The notes: generated from the letters alone by a model not told the origin. Numbered from the stretch's first letter, positions 33,025 through 41,770 are shown. The stretch: 43,295 nt of DNA from Desulfobulbaceae bacterium (GCA_024227155.1 JAAELB010000038.1:1-43295); one strand, 5' to 3'. Translations and numbers: made by a program.

Positions 33025-34803
33025 ATGAAAATTCTTGTTGTTGGTTCCGGTGGTCGCGAGCATGCTTTAGTTTGGAAAATTAATCAAAGTAAAAAAGTTG
33101 ATAAAGTATATTGCGCACCGGGTAATGCTGGTATTAGCCGTATTGCTGATTGTGTGGACATTGATGTTACTGATGTAACAGCGCTGTTGGCCTTTGCTCA
33201 AAAAGAGCAGATTGATCTCACTGTTGTTGGTCCGGAAGCCTCTCTTGTCGCAGGCATAGTCGACGAATTTCAAGAAAATGGATTGAGAATCTTTGGCCCC
33301 ACCCGTAAGGCTGCAGAGCTTGAAGGAAGTAAGGTGTTTTCCAAGCAATTTTTGGAAAAATATAAAATACCTTCCGCCGCTTTTAAAGTATTTAAAGACC
33401 GAAAAAAGGCTAAAAAATATATAGATAACTGTGGAGCTCCAATAGTGGTTAAAGCCGATGGCCTTGCCGCCGGCAAAGGTGTTATCGTTGCCAAAACAGT
33501 TAAAGAGGCCAAAGATGCTGTTGATCTTATCATGGCCGATAAGGCCTTTGGCAGTGCTGGCAAAAGAGTTGTAATTGAGGCGTGTTTGACCGGTGAAGAA
33601 GCTTCTTTTATTGCCTTTACTGATGGTAAAACAATTTTGCCTCTACCCACTTCCCAGGATCATAAAGCAATCTATGAAAATGATGAGGGGCCTAACACGG
33701 GTGGGATGGGGGCCTATTCGCCTGCGCCGGTTGTCACCGATGAGATTGCCGAATTTGTGATGAACCGGGTAATGCTGCCAACTATTAAAGGACTTGAGGA
33801 AGAGGGCCGTCCATATAAGGGCATGTTGTACGCTGGCCTCATGATAGATGGGGATGATATCAATGTTCTCGAGTTTAACTGCAGATTCGGAGATCCTGAA
33901 GCTCAACCACTACTCATGCGGTTAAAAAGCGATATTATAGACATATTTGAATCGGCGATTGATGGCAAGCTTGATAAGGTCGACATGAAAATTGACCCAC
34001 GCCCAACGGTATGTGTTGTAATGGCTTCCGGAGGGTATCCAGGGAAATATGATAACGGAAAAATTATCAGTGGTTTGACTAAAGCTGCAACTATTGGCGG
34101 AGTTGAAGTTTTTCATGCAGGAACTGCAAGAAAAGGTGGCAGGATAGTCTCCAATGGGGGCCGAGTTCTTGGTGTAACAGCTGTTGGTACAACTTTGAGC
34201 GCTGCTATCGAAAAAGCCTATAAAGCTGTCGACTGTATTCAGTGGACGCAATGTTACCATCGCAAGGATATCGGGGCTAAGGCTATAAAAAGATCAAGCA
34301 CAAGTGTAAAAAAATCAGCTGTTGTTGGTATTGTCATGGGAAGCGATTCCGATTTACCGGTGATGAGAAGTGCTGCTGATTTTTTAACCTCCATGGGTAT
34401 TTGCTGTGAAATGACTGTTGCTTCCGCCCATAGGACTCCGGAACGAGCATGTGATTATGCACGAACAGCAGAAGAACGCGGGTTGAAAATTATTATTGCC
34501 GGAGCGGGAATGGCCGCACATTTGGCTGGAGTTCTAGCAGCTCACACCAACTTACCGGTGATTGGAGTGCCTCTTGATGCTTCGCCTTTGAACGGAATGG
34601 ATGCTCTGTTATCAACTGTTCAAATGCCCCCGGGGATACCTGTTGCCACCATGGGTATTGGTAAGGCGGGAGCTAAAAATGCAGGCGTATTCGCACTTAA
34701 GTTACTTGCTTTATCTGATCCTGAACTCGGTAAGAAACTTGTGAAATTCAGACAGGATATGGTTGTAGAGGTTGAAGAAAAAGCCAAAAATGTCCAAATT
34801 TGA
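33025..34803 (+). CDS. purD: PurD-PurE fusion: GAR synthetase plus N5-CAIR mutase
   Basis: 592 residues. Residues 1-420 are phosphoribosylamine-glycine ligase: KILVVGSGGREHALVWK, ATP-grasp segments VVKADGLAAGKGV and GEEASFIAFTDG, and LEFNCRFGDPEAQ metal ligands. Residues from about 432 to the end are PurE: VGIVMGSDSDLPVM, the SAHRTPERACDYA catalytic His, IAGAGMAAHLAGV and LLSTVQMPPG. Both halves look complete and joined in frame by a linker of roughly ten to fifteen residues (RSSTSVKKS). It thus combines steps 2 and 6 of purine synthesis. The GGAG ribosome binding site is near 33014-33020. It overlaps tsaC by 14 bases. No purK is nearby. Confidence 0.92.
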   Translation: MKILVVGSGGREHALVWKINQSKKVDKVYCAPGNAGISRIADCVDIDVTDVTALLAFAQKEQIDLTVVGPEASLVAGIVDEFQENGLRIFGPTRKAAELEGSKVFSKQFLEKYKIPSAAFKVFKDRKKAKKYIDNCGAPIVVKADGLAAGKGVIVAKTVKEAKDAVDLIMADKAFGSAGKRVVIEACLTGEEASFIAFTDGKTILPLPTSQDHKAIYENDEGPNTGGMGAYSPAPVVTDEIAEFVMNRVMLPTIKGLEEEGRPYKGMLYAGLMIDGDDINVLEFNCRFGDPEAQPLLMRLKSDIIDIFESAIDGKLDKVDMKIDPRPTVCVVMASGGYPGKYDNGKIISGLTKAATIGGVEVFHAGTARKGGRIVSNGGRVLGVTAVGTTLSAAIEKAYKAVDCIQWTQCYHRKDIGAKAIKRSSTSVKKSAVVGIVMGSDSDLPVMRSAADFLTSMGICCEMTVASAHRTPERACDYARTAEERGLKIIIAGAGMAAHLAGVLAAHTNLPVIGVPLDASPLNGMDALLSTVQMPPGIPVATMGIGKAGAKNAGVFALKLLALSDPELGKKLVKFRQDMVVEVEEKAKNVQI

Positions 34804-35416
34804 GGATATTTCGCCCAACCGTTTTGGTACTTCTCTTTCCCTTGCCGCAGACTATCTGCGGCAAGGGAAGATAGTCGCGTTTCCAACTGAGACATACTAT
34901 GGACTCGGGGTTGATCCAGGTAATGACGGGGCGCTGGCACGGCTTTTTTCTTTAAAACAGAGGCAAGCTGACAAGCCTCTGCTACTGCTTATAAAAAATC
35001 GAAATCAACTTGACTCATTAGTGTCTCACGTTCCGTCGCAATACCCTGAACTAATGGATAGATATTGGCCAGGGCCCCTCACTTTGATTTTTCCTGCACA
35101 CCAGTCACTGAATAGTAAGCTAACGGCAAACACCAATACAGTGGGTATACGCATCTCTCCCCATCCCGTGGCAAGCTCGCTGGTTCAACATGTTGGCATG
35201 CCGATTACTGCGACAAGTTGTAATATATCCGGTTATTCCCCTGCAAAATCGGCAGAGGAAGTGTTGCGTATCTTTGGGGAAGGGGTCGATTATATTCTTG
35301 ATGGAGGTGTTACAGAGGCTGGCTTCAGCTCAACTATCATGACAATTTCAGAGGGTAGACTGTCATTGATCAGAGCCGGCAAGATCTGCGTGGCTGAAAA
35401 ATATTTCCAAAGGTGA
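34790..35416 (+). CDS. tsaC: L-threonylcarbamoyladenylate synthase (TsaC/YwlC/Sua5 family)
   Basis: 208 residues from ATG 34790 (a TTG at 34772 is an alternative), overlapping the purD-purE stop by 14 bases. Family signs are LRQGKIVAFPTETYYGLGVD (substrate pocket), LKQRQADKPLLLLI with the KRP-like basic triad, YWPGPLTLIFPA, VGIRISPHP and ITATSCNISGYSPA. It makes threonylcarbamoyl-AMP for the t6A37 modification of ANN-decoding tRNAs. Its length suits the short TsaC/YwlC form without the Sua5 C-terminal domain. It is translationally coupled to the purine gene. Confidence 0.93.
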   Translation: MSKFEDISPNRFGTSLSLAADYLRQGKIVAFPTETYYGLGVDPGNDGALARLFSLKQRQADKPLLLLIKNRNQLDSLVSHVPSQYPELMDRYWPGPLTLIFPAHQSLNSKLTANTNTVGIRISPHPVASSLVQHVGMPITATSCNISGYSPAKSAEEVLRIFGEGVDYILDGGVTEAGFSSTIMTISEGRLSLIRAGKICVAEKYFQR

Positions 35417-35585
35417 GGACCCTGAATCTTTGTCGTGATAGATGCTGTTTGTCATTAAAAGTGTGTCAAAGAAACTATTTTCAGATCTCTTGTTATAAGA
35501 TTGAAAAATATGATAGACTAGTCATATGTTTTATAAATGAAAACCTACTCTTCGGACAATATCGATGAATCATAGGTAACTATTT
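35417..35585. other. non-coding stretch before repeat family A copy 4
   Basis: Together with the following repeat, about 309 bases lack a gene. One stretch (35544-35559, CCTACTCTTCGGACAA) resembles the 3' end of element B copy 1 at 4640-4654, but no matching left half is found, so at best it is a remnant. ATATGA..TCATAT around 35508-35527 is a short palindrome. Nothing else is seen. Confidence 0.3.
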
Positions 35586-35717
35586 TAACCCGACTAGTCG
35601 GAAACTTTTTTAGAATCGCTGGATAAGTGCCTTGGTGATAACTCGAAGTTTATGATTTCAAACCGATCTCATAACTTCTTGTTTTTTATTACAGCTTCTA
35701 TGGAATAAGGCACTAAA
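35586..35717 (-). repeat. repeat family A, copy 4 (long subtype, inverted)
   Basis: Read on the minus strand it starts TTTAGTGCCTTATTCCATAG and ends AAGGCACTTATCCAGCG...CCGACTAGTCGGGTTAA. The inner hairpin GAAGTTATGA / TCATAAACTTC and outer GTGCCTT/AAGGCAC are intact. It is the closest relative of copy 1, without its ~25 extra bases. Its start edge touches the AAGGA ribosome binding site of the Hpt gene (35716-35720). Confidence 0.8.
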
Positions 35718-35725
35718 GGAATAAG

Positions 35726-36049
35726 ATGAATGTATTGAAATGGGATAAAGACTTTGCAATGGAGCAGGCAGCTGACGATACAGAACTGCTGGCAGAGTTG
35801 ATTACAATCTTTAAAGATTCACTAAAATCTGATATCGCAATTGTAGAGGTGGGGCTTTCTGAAAGTTCTGCAGAAAAGATTTGTAGTGCTGCGCACTCGA
35901 TCAAGGGTGCTGCTGCAAGTCTTGGTATTCAGGGGATTAATGAAGTTGCAACAGCTATAGAAGAAGACAGCAGGGCAGGGGGAATAACCATTGCACAGGA
36001 GAAGGTAACAGACCTGCACCAAATGTTGGCGGAACTTCTTCTGCTCTGA
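35726..36049 (+). CDS. orphan histidine phosphotransfer (Hpt) protein
   Basis: 107 residues forming one Hpt domain. The phospho-acceptor is His57 in the canonical AAHSIKGAAASLG motif (HXXKG), set in a four-helix bundle. AAGGA lies six bases before ATG. Hpt proteins shuttle phosphate between the receiver of a hybrid kinase and a final receiver, so this could serve the two hybrid kinases of the window or others elsewhere. No kinase gene is adjacent, and it is flanked by a repeat-A copy and a terminator, so it is a single-gene unit. Confidence 0.88.
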   Translation: MNVLKWDKDFAMEQAADDTELLAELITIFKDSLKSDIAIVEVGLSESSAEKICSAAHSIKGAAASLGIQGINEVATAIEEDSRAGGITIAQEKVTDLHQMLAELLLL

Positions 36050-36056
36050 GCCGATG

Positions 36057-36103
36057 TTTCCGCCTCTCTGGATACAACCTGCGGGAGGCGGAATTTCTTT
36101 TTT
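36057..36103 (+). terminator. intrinsic terminator of the Hpt gene
   Basis: TTCCGCCTC (36058-36066) pairs with GAGGCGGAA (36085-36093), followed by TTTCTTTTTT. It lies between the Hpt gene and the convergent ettA. Confidence 0.8.
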
Positions 36104-36125
36104 CACTTCTCAGCTGTGGTAGATT

Positions 36126-37811
36126 TTAATCTCGAGTGAGATTACGATATTTGAGTCTATGGGGCTGATCAGCTTCACTGCCAAGTCTCGCTTTTTTATC
36201 TTTTTCGTAATCTGAATAATTCCCCTCAAACCAAACAACCTGAGAGTTCCCTTCAAAAGCTAGTATATGTGTTGCAATTCTATCAAGGAACCATCTATCA
36301 TGGCTAATTACTACAGCGCAGCCTCCAAAATTTTCAAGTGCCTCTTCAAGGGCCCGAAGGGTATTAACATCCAGGTCATTAGTCGGTTCATCTAAGAGCA
36401 GAACATTACCACCCTCTTTTAAGGTCCTTGCCAGATGTACCCTGTTACGCTGCCCACCAGAGAGCAGGCCTACTTTCTTTTGCTGATCTGTTCCGGAAAA
36501 ATTAAACTTACCTACATATGCGCGGCTGTTTATCTCTTTAGTTCCAAGCCATACAGTGTCCTGTCCATCGGAAATTGCCTGCCAAATAGTTTGTTCTGGA
36601 TCGAGCTGATCTCGACTTTGATCAACATAGCCAAGTTTAACCGTATCCCCTATTCTGATATCACCAGAATCTGGAGATTCCTGGCCAATGATCATTTTGA
36701 AAAGTGTACTCTTACCCGCCCCGTTAGCACCGATTATGCCGACTATACCACCAGGGGGCAGGTTGAAATTCATATCTTCAACCAGAACCCGATCAGCAAA
36801 ACATTTTTTTACAGAATCCGCTTCAATGACCACTTTTCCAAGTCGCGGGCCGGGAGGGATGAAAATTTCCAGGTCTTTGGCAAGATTTTCACTGTCTTTT
36901 GAAAGGAGCTGTTCATATGATGATATACGCGCTTTTGATTTGCTCCGTCTGCCTTTCGGACTCATTTTGATCCATTCAAGTTCTCTCTTGAGAGTTCTTT
37001 GTCGGTCACTTTCTTTTTTTTCCTCCTGGGCCAGTCTTTTTTGTTTCTGATCAAGCCATGATGAGTAATTTCCTTTCCATGGGATACCAACCCCCCTGTC
37101 AAGTTCGAGTATCCATCCTGCAACGTTATCGAGAAAATATCTATCGTGGGTCACTGCGATTACAGTGCCGGGGTAGACTTGCAGGTGTTGCTCCAGCCAT
37201 GCTACGGATTCCGCATCAAGATGATTTGTTGGTTCATCAAGAAGTAAAATATCTGGTTGATTGAGTAAAATCCTGCAGAGTGCCACCCGTCTTTTTTCAC
37301 CTCCGGACAGAACCTCGCATAGTGTGTCTGAAGGAGGACAACGCAGGGCATCCATCGCCATTTCAAGACGACTGTCAAGGTCCCACGCATTTAAGGTGTC
37401 AAGCTGGTCCTGAACGGTCCCCTGTCGATCAATGAGTTTTTGCATCTCATCATCGGACATGGGTTCTGCAAATTTCTCATTAATTTCATTAAATTCGTTA
37501 AGAAGATCAACCGTGTCCTGGACGCCTTCTTCAACGATCTGTTTAACAGTTCTTTGAGGGTCGAGTTCAGGCTCCTGGGGAAGATAATCAACCTTGTGGC
37601 CTGGAGAAAGGTGGGTTTCCCCATTGAAATCCTGGTCAATTCCGGCAAGGATCTTTAGTAGAGTACTTTTTCCTGAGCCGTTGAGGCCGAGAACGCCTAT
37701 TTTGGCGCCGTAAAAATAGGAGAGTGATATGTCCTTTAATATCGGTTTGCTATCATAATATTTACTCACTTTTATCATCGAGTAAATAATTTTCTTATCA
37801 TCAGTGCTCAT
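36126..37811 (-). CDS. ettA: energy-dependent translational throttle protein EttA (ABC-F)
   Basis: 561 residues, the family length (about 555). Two ATP-binding cassettes sit on one chain without membrane segments. The first (about 1-250) has [17 protein letters not shown] and [13 protein letters not shown]-site tRNA-interaction linker (about 250-330; rich in Lys/Arg, [21 protein letters not shown] region) follows, then the second cassette (about 330-545) with [17 protein letters not shown] and [11 protein letters not shown]. EttA binds the ribosomal E site and gates the first elongation step according to ADP/ATP ratio. It stands alone, downstream of the molybdo-reductase operon terminator. 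Confidence 0.95.
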   Translation of the reverse strand: MSTDDKKIIYSMIKVSKYYDSKPILKDISLSYFYGAKIGVLGLNGSGKSTLLKILAGIDQDFNGETHLSPGHKVDYLPQEPELDPQRTVKQIVEEGVQDTVDLLNEFNEINEKFAEPMSDDEMQKLIDRQGTVQDQLDTLNAWDLDSRLEMAMDALRCPPSDTLCEVLSGGEKRRVALCRILLNQPDILLLDEPTNHLDAESVAWLEQHLQVYPGTVIAVTHDRYFLDNVAGWILELDRGVGIPWKGNYSSWLDQKQKRLAQEEKKESDRQRTLKRELEWIKMSPKGRRSKSKARISSYEQLLSKDSENLAKDLEIFIPPGPRLGKVVIEADSVKKCFADRVLVEDMNFNLPPGGIVGIIGANGAGKSTLFKMIIGQESPDSGDIRIGDTVKLGYVDQSRDQLDPEQTIWQAISDGQDTVWLGTKEINSRAYVGKFNFSGTDQQKKVGLLSGGQRNRVHLARTLKEGGNVLLLDEPTNDLDVNTLRALEEALENFGGCAVVISHDRWFLDRIATHILAFEGNSQVVWFEGNYSDYEKDKKARLGSEADQPHRLKYRNLTRD

Positions 37812-37908
37812 GGTGTGATTCCCCGTAAAACGATTCTATTTATAGTTGGTGTTCAGGATGCGACTGTACAGGTCTTGTATCTACTGGTAGTTTGGGTGCA
37901 GATATTAC

Positions 37909-37946
37909 AAAAAAAAGCGCGATAATCAAACAATTGATTATCGCGC
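37909..37946 (-). terminator. intrinsic terminator of the molybdo-reductase operon
   Basis: On the minus strand, GCGCGATAATCAA pairs perfectly with TTGATTATCGCGC around a four-base loop (37917-37946), followed by eight T (37909-37916). It lies 81 bases past the stop of the iron-sulfur subunit, so the operon ends there. Confidence 0.9.
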
Positions 37947-38026
37947 ACCAACTATCTTTAAACAAAGAGTGTACAGCAGTCACCTCAGTTGCTTTCCAGT
38001 ACAGAGAAAGCGTACTGTGAATTTGC

Positions 38027-38836
38027 CTATTCTTTGTTGTCCTTTGAGATGTTGCTAACAGCAATAGCGCCAGCCAGGCCGAGTAGACCAAGGCCCTGAA
38101 CCTGTTTCAATGCTGGCTTTACAAGAGAAGCAAGCATTGCACGGCGTCTGACCTGCCCCATATCGGCAAGTTCTGGGGTGTGGCTTTGAAAAAGTAGTTC
38201 GATATCTTTCTTCTTGCCGATATATTTTGAATTAGGCCCAAGTTCTCCTTCGGTAGGTTCGATTCCTTTAGCACCTTTTTTTACATATTTGGAGACTTCT
38301 GACTCCGGATCGTCAAGATCACCAAATATCCTGGCATCTGCTATGCAGGTCTGCACGCAGGCAGGCTCCAATCCGGCTTCAACCCTGGGTTTACAATAGG
38401 TGCATTTGTCGACCTTGCCGTCTTCAGAAACATCGTCGATAAGATCAGGATTGACGTATCTGGCATTATATGGGCAGGCATCGGCACATGCTCCACAGCC
38501 AATACATCGGTTTTTATCTACCTGTACGGTGCCATCGAAGGGGTCTTTCCATGTGGCAGCTACTTCCATGGTTTTTGTCTCGCCGGTTTTAGGATTTTTA
38601 AAGGTCACATCCTCTGTATCCGCTGGACATTCCGGTACGCAAACTGGATCTAAGCAATGGTTACAAAGACCAGGGTAATATGTGGCGGCAATTTCATTGC
38701 CAACGCGACTGGGCCCCATTCGAAACACCCAGTTGCGGTTAAACTCTACAGGGACCTCCCACTCTGCTTTGCAGGCGATGGTGCAGGCATGACAACCTAC
38801 ACATCGTTCAAGGTCAATAATCATTCCATATTGCAT
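38027..38836 (-). CDS. four-cluster ferredoxin-type electron-transfer subunit (PsrB/PhsB/DmsB-like)
   Basis: 269 residues. Sixteen cysteines in four groups can hold four [4Fe-4S] clusters: CVGCHACTIAC (about 12-22), CNHCLDPVCVPEC (about 58-70), CIGCGACADAC (about 111-121) and CTYCKPRVEAGLEPACVQTC (about 144-163). It has no signal peptide, so if periplasmic it would be exported together with the Tat-signalled catalytic subunit. The last 25 residues contain a hydrophobic stretch (GLGLLGLAGAIAVSNI) that may serve as a membrane anchor. AGGAGG lies before ATG. A family-A repeat separates it from the catalytic gene upstream, and a strong terminator follows with no NrfD/DmsC-type membrane gene. Confidence 0.9.
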   Translation of the reverse strand: MQYGMIIDLERCVGCHACTIACKAEWEVPVEFNRNWVFRMGPSRVGNEIAATYYPGLCNHCLDPVCVPECPADTEDVTFKNPKTGETKTMEVAATWKDPFDGTVQVDKNRCIGCGACADACPYNARYVNPDLIDDVSEDGKVDKCTYCKPRVEAGLEPACVQTCIADARIFGDLDDPESEVSKYVKKGAKGIEPTEGELGPNSKYIGKKKDIELLFQSHTPELADMGQVRRRAMLASLVKPALKQVQGLGLLGLAGAIAVSNISKDNKE

Positions 38837-38868
38837 TGTATCCTCCTGAATTTACCTTTAAAGCTGAA

Positions 38869-38965
38869 TTAGTACCTTAGAAATTCAATTCTCGTTTTTT
38901 TTGATTGAATTTCGTGAAGGTACTTATCCAGTGATTCTAAAAAAGTTTCCGACTCGTCGGGTTAG
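38869..38965 (+). repeat. repeat family A, copy 5 (short subtype) inside the reductase operon
   Basis: Near-twin of copy 2: TTAGTACCTTAG, the hairpin GAAATTCAAT/ATTGAATTTC with T-rich loop, GAAGGTACTTATCCAGTGATTC, palindrome CCGACTCGTCGG (one change) and GTTAG. The ends pair as GTACCTT/AAGGTAC, an A-T where other copies have G-C or G.T. The final TTA supplies the stop codon (TAA on the minus strand) of the molybdo subunit. Confidence 0.8.
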
Positions 38966-41205
38966 GCAGTTGCCGGAATATCAAGTGTTTTGCCATCTTT
39001 AATAAGTTTGACAAAGTTATTTCTCATTCCGTGGGCCCCTGTCTCGGGGTCTATGGTGATTTTACTGATCAGACTCTGATCATCAACACCTGCATTGATA
39101 CCAACGCTCATCAGTGGATTCGCTGAACCATATCCATGGGCCATATAAACCGAATCCTTTCTGATCCCGGGGGTGGTTTTAAGGGTCGTTGTGGTGCGGG
39201 ATTCAATGCCATCCTGATTTACAAATCCAACAATGTCTCCGTCTTTGAGGCCAATTTGAGCGGCAGTTTCATCGTTGAGCCATACAGGATTGTCCGGCAT
39301 GGCCTTGTTGAGCCATACGTTATTCTGGGTTCTGTTAAAAGTGTGAACCGGAACACGTCCATAGAGAAGTCTGGCAAAGCCTTTTGGCGGCTGTTCTACA
39401 CCTATGTATGTCGGAACACCAGGGAATCCTGCGTCCTCAATGTCTTCGTTGTAGAAAAGAACTTCAAAGTCTTCAGGCATGGTGTACGGGTCTTTTCCAT
39501 CCTGAATGTGAATGCCATCTTCCTTTTTCAGTTGAGCGAGGCTGAGACCGGCTACTTTCAGGTTTTTTTCCACCATTTCTTCAACCGTCTGAACAGGAAT
39601 ATCTTTTTCGTAGCCCATTCGCTTTGCAATTTCGTTGGTGATAAAAACCTGGTCTTTTCTTTCAAACATCGGTGCCGCAAGAGGCATTCTTGCAGAAATA
39701 TATTGTTGCTGTTTGTCGGCAAAATCCCACTGTGTACCAGTTTTTATGTAATCGTATCTTTCGAGGTAGCTCACCTCAGGCAGCAGGATATCCGCCCACA
39801 TTGTAGCATCGGTTGGCATAACGTCAACACACATGACGAAGTCCATTTGCTTTAAAACGTCCTTCATCTTTTGCTGACCGGGGATAGTCTGGATAGGGTT
39901 TTGGCCCCAAATAACACACCCCTTGATTGGATACGGTTTGCCTGTCAGCGCTGCATCACGTATGAGCTCGGTGGAAGTACCAGGAGGAGTAAAAGGATAC
40001 AGCATTTCCTCTTCTTCATTCATGTTCAGGTTATGTTCGTCGCCGTGATCATGTTTGGCCCAACTTACCTTACCCACCTTTGGATTTTTAGCTGGAACCC
40101 AACCACCTTTTACATAAAAGGCACCAAGTACACCAGTGAGGCAGGCAAGTGAACGCTGGCGCTGAAAATCGTTGCCGTACCAGGAGACGTGTCTACCAGG
40201 ATGGATGGAAACGTTTGGCGCATTTGAAGCCAGGAGTTCAGCAACTTCCTTAATCTGGGCAGCAGGTATGTCACACTCTTTTGCTGCTTTTTCAAGGGAC
40301 CAATCAGCTATACCTTTTTTGAACTCTTCAAAGCCATCTCCATACTCCTCAATAAAATCCTTATCATACTTATCGTTTGAGATAAGGTAGTTCATAATTG
40401 CGAGTAGGAATGCGGTGTCTGTACCAGGTTTGATCTGGACCCACACATCTGATTTGGCAGCAGATGCTGAGTACCTTGGATCAACTACTATCAGTTTTGC
40501 CCCATTCTGTAGGCCCTTAATGTACCTCTTAATATGACTTACGTGAACATTCTCACCAAAATGACCACCCAGGAGCAGGATCACTTTTGCATTTGGCATA
40601 TCGACAAATTCACCGGGCGCTTTGCCTATTGTTGCAATGTATGCGGTGTCACGAATTCCACGACACTGGAAAAATGACGCTTCACTCACATTGTGGGTGC
40701 CAACAGTTCTTTCCATGAAGTGCATGGGGTACTTGGCCGTTGATCCATGGGGAAACATTGACAGTCCCTGGGGCCCGTATTTGTCTTTGATCTCTTTTAG
40801 TTTTGCCCCGCATTCGTCAAGGGCTTCTTCCCAACTAATACGCTTCCATTTAGGATCACCCCTTTCCCCAACATTTTTAAGTGGGTATTTTAATCTGTCA
40901 GGATCGTAGAGGAGTTGGACACCAGCATTTCCCCGGGCACAGATAGATGTACCATTATCAATTGACTTTGGGTTACCTTCGAGTTTGACTAACCTGTCGC
41001 CTCGTTTTTTACCGACTAGCTGGCAGCGCCAGAAGCACATTTCACAGACTCCACCTACCACGGTTTCGTCAGCAAAAGATCCAACTGCTTCAAGTGCGGA
41101 TCGCTTTACACTAGTTTCTGAAGCAATCGCTTTAGAGAGTGGTAGTGCAACAGCAGCCAATGAGGCTGATTGTAAAAATTTACGCCTCGTTAAATTAAAC
41201 GCCAT
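38962..41205 (-). CDS. Tat-exported molybdopterin oxidoreductase, PsrA/PhsA-like catalytic subunit
   Basis: 747 residues from ATG 41205, chosen for its AGGAGG site and the Tat signal directly after it (TRRKFLQSASLAAVALPLSKA). An N-terminal [4Fe-4S] site C54-X2-C57-X3-C61-X27-C89 (CEMCFWRC...CARG) is followed by the molybdo-bis-MGD domains. Cys181 in ASFFQCRGIRDT sits where the family carries its Mo ligand, which suits polysulfide/thiosulfate/arsenate-type reductases rather than Ser (DMSO) enzymes. It acts in the periplasm and passes electrons through the four-cluster subunit. It overlaps the upstream chaperone by 11 bases. The substrate is not certain; a sulfur compound is the likeliest guess from the family. 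Confidence 0.88.
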   Translation of the reverse strand: MAFNLTRRKFLQSASLAAVALPLSKAIASETSVKRSALEAVGSFADETVVGGVCEMCFWRCQLVGKKRGDRLVKLEGNPKSIDNGTSICARGNAGVQLLYDPDRLKYPLKNVGERGDPKWKRISWEEALDECGAKLKEIKDKYGPQGLSMFPHGSTAKYPMHFMERTVGTHNVSEASFFQCRGIRDTAYIATIGKAPGEFVDMPNAKVILLLGGHFGENVHVSHIKRYIKGLQNGAKLIVVDPRYSASAAKSDVWVQIKPGTDTAFLLAIMNYLISNDKYDKDFIEEYGDGFEEFKKGIADWSLEKAAKECDIPAAQIKEVAELLASNAPNVSIHPGRHVSWYGNDFQRQRSLACLTGVLGAFYVKGGWVPAKNPKVGKVSWAKHDHGDEHNLNMNEEEEMLYPFTPPGTSTELIRDAALTGKPYPIKGCVIWGQNPIQTIPGQQKMKDVLKQMDFVMCVDVMPTDATMWADILLPEVSYLERYDYIKTGTQWDFADKQQQYISARMPLAAPMFERKDQVFITNEIAKRMGYEKDIPVQTVEEMVEKNLKVAGLSLAQLKKEDGIHIQDGKDPYTMPEDFEVLFYNEDIEDAGFPGVPTYIGVEQPPKGFARLLYGRVPVHTFNRTQNNVWLNKAMPDNPVWLNDETAAQIGLKDGDIVGFVNQDGIESRTTTTLKTTPGIRKDSVYMAHGYGSANPLMSVGINAGVDDQSLISKITIDPETGAHGMRNNFVKLIKDGKTLDIPATA

Positions 41206-41770
41206 ATTCCTCTTCCTCCTTTGTGAAAAAATCAATAAGGCTAATGATGACCTGGTAAAAAGGATGTTCAGCTTCTTCTTTTGTTCTTGCTGCAAAAAGA
41301 GGAAACCATGGTAGGAAAAATCGGGAAAGAAACTCCTTTTCTCCTTCAAAATTTTGATCCTCTGCTAAGAAAGAGAGGAACTCTAGCTGGTGGACTAGGC
41401 TGTCCGGAAGATCTGCATCTGGCGTAAGATCATACCCAAGGGATCTGTAATGGAGCAGTATCTCGTCCGAATACTTGCCTCTTAATGTTTTTTCCAGATA
41501 GACAGAACCGTACGGAGGAGCCGCAACGTGGGGAAAGCCATTTATAAATAGTCTTGTGTGCTCAATCTGCAATTCTTCAATAAAGTCATGGCTTGCAGCT
41601 ATAGCCTCCTGGATGAGCTCTTTTTCTTTTATGCCACCTAAAGTGTCAAGTAGCAGGTATAAAGTTTCAAAGTACTGCTCTGTACACCAGTCAGCATCAG
41701 GGTACTGCATACTTTGTGCACAAAACCGATAAATTGTTGCTACATGGTCAGTGGGAGAACTCTTTGGCAT
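41195..41770 (-). CDS. TorD/DmsD-family molybdoenzyme chaperone
   Basis: 191 residues, all-helical, no export signal. The family motif is EHTRLFINGFPHVAAPPYGSVY (about 68-90), with LEFLSFLAED later. These cytoplasmic proteins bind the Tat signal and apo-form of their partner reductase until the molybdenum cofactor is inserted. It is first in the operon and its stop overlaps the catalytic gene by 11 bases, so chaperone and client are made together. The last residues are acidic (TKEEEEYGV), encoded by the same bases that give the next gene its ribosome binding site. Confidence 0.9.
   Translation of the reverse strand: MPKSSPTDHVATIYRFCAQSMQYPDADWCTEQYFETLYLLLDTLGGIKEKELIQEAIAASHDFIEELQIEHTRLFINGFPHVAAPPYGSVYLEKTLRGKYSDEILLHYRSLGYDLTPDADLPDSLVHQLEFLSFLAEDQNFEGEKEFLSRFFLPWFPLFAARTKEEAEHPFYQVIISLIDFFTKEEEEYGV

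Noticed and set aside
34790-34803. Purine-tsaC overlap as a frameshift artefact
   Set aside because: Both proteins are complete at their ends, so the 14-base overlap is ordinary translational coupling.
39136-39855. 239-residue plus-strand ORF opposite the molybdo subunit
   Set aside because: Antisense shadow of a well-supported gene, with no domain and no ribosome binding site.
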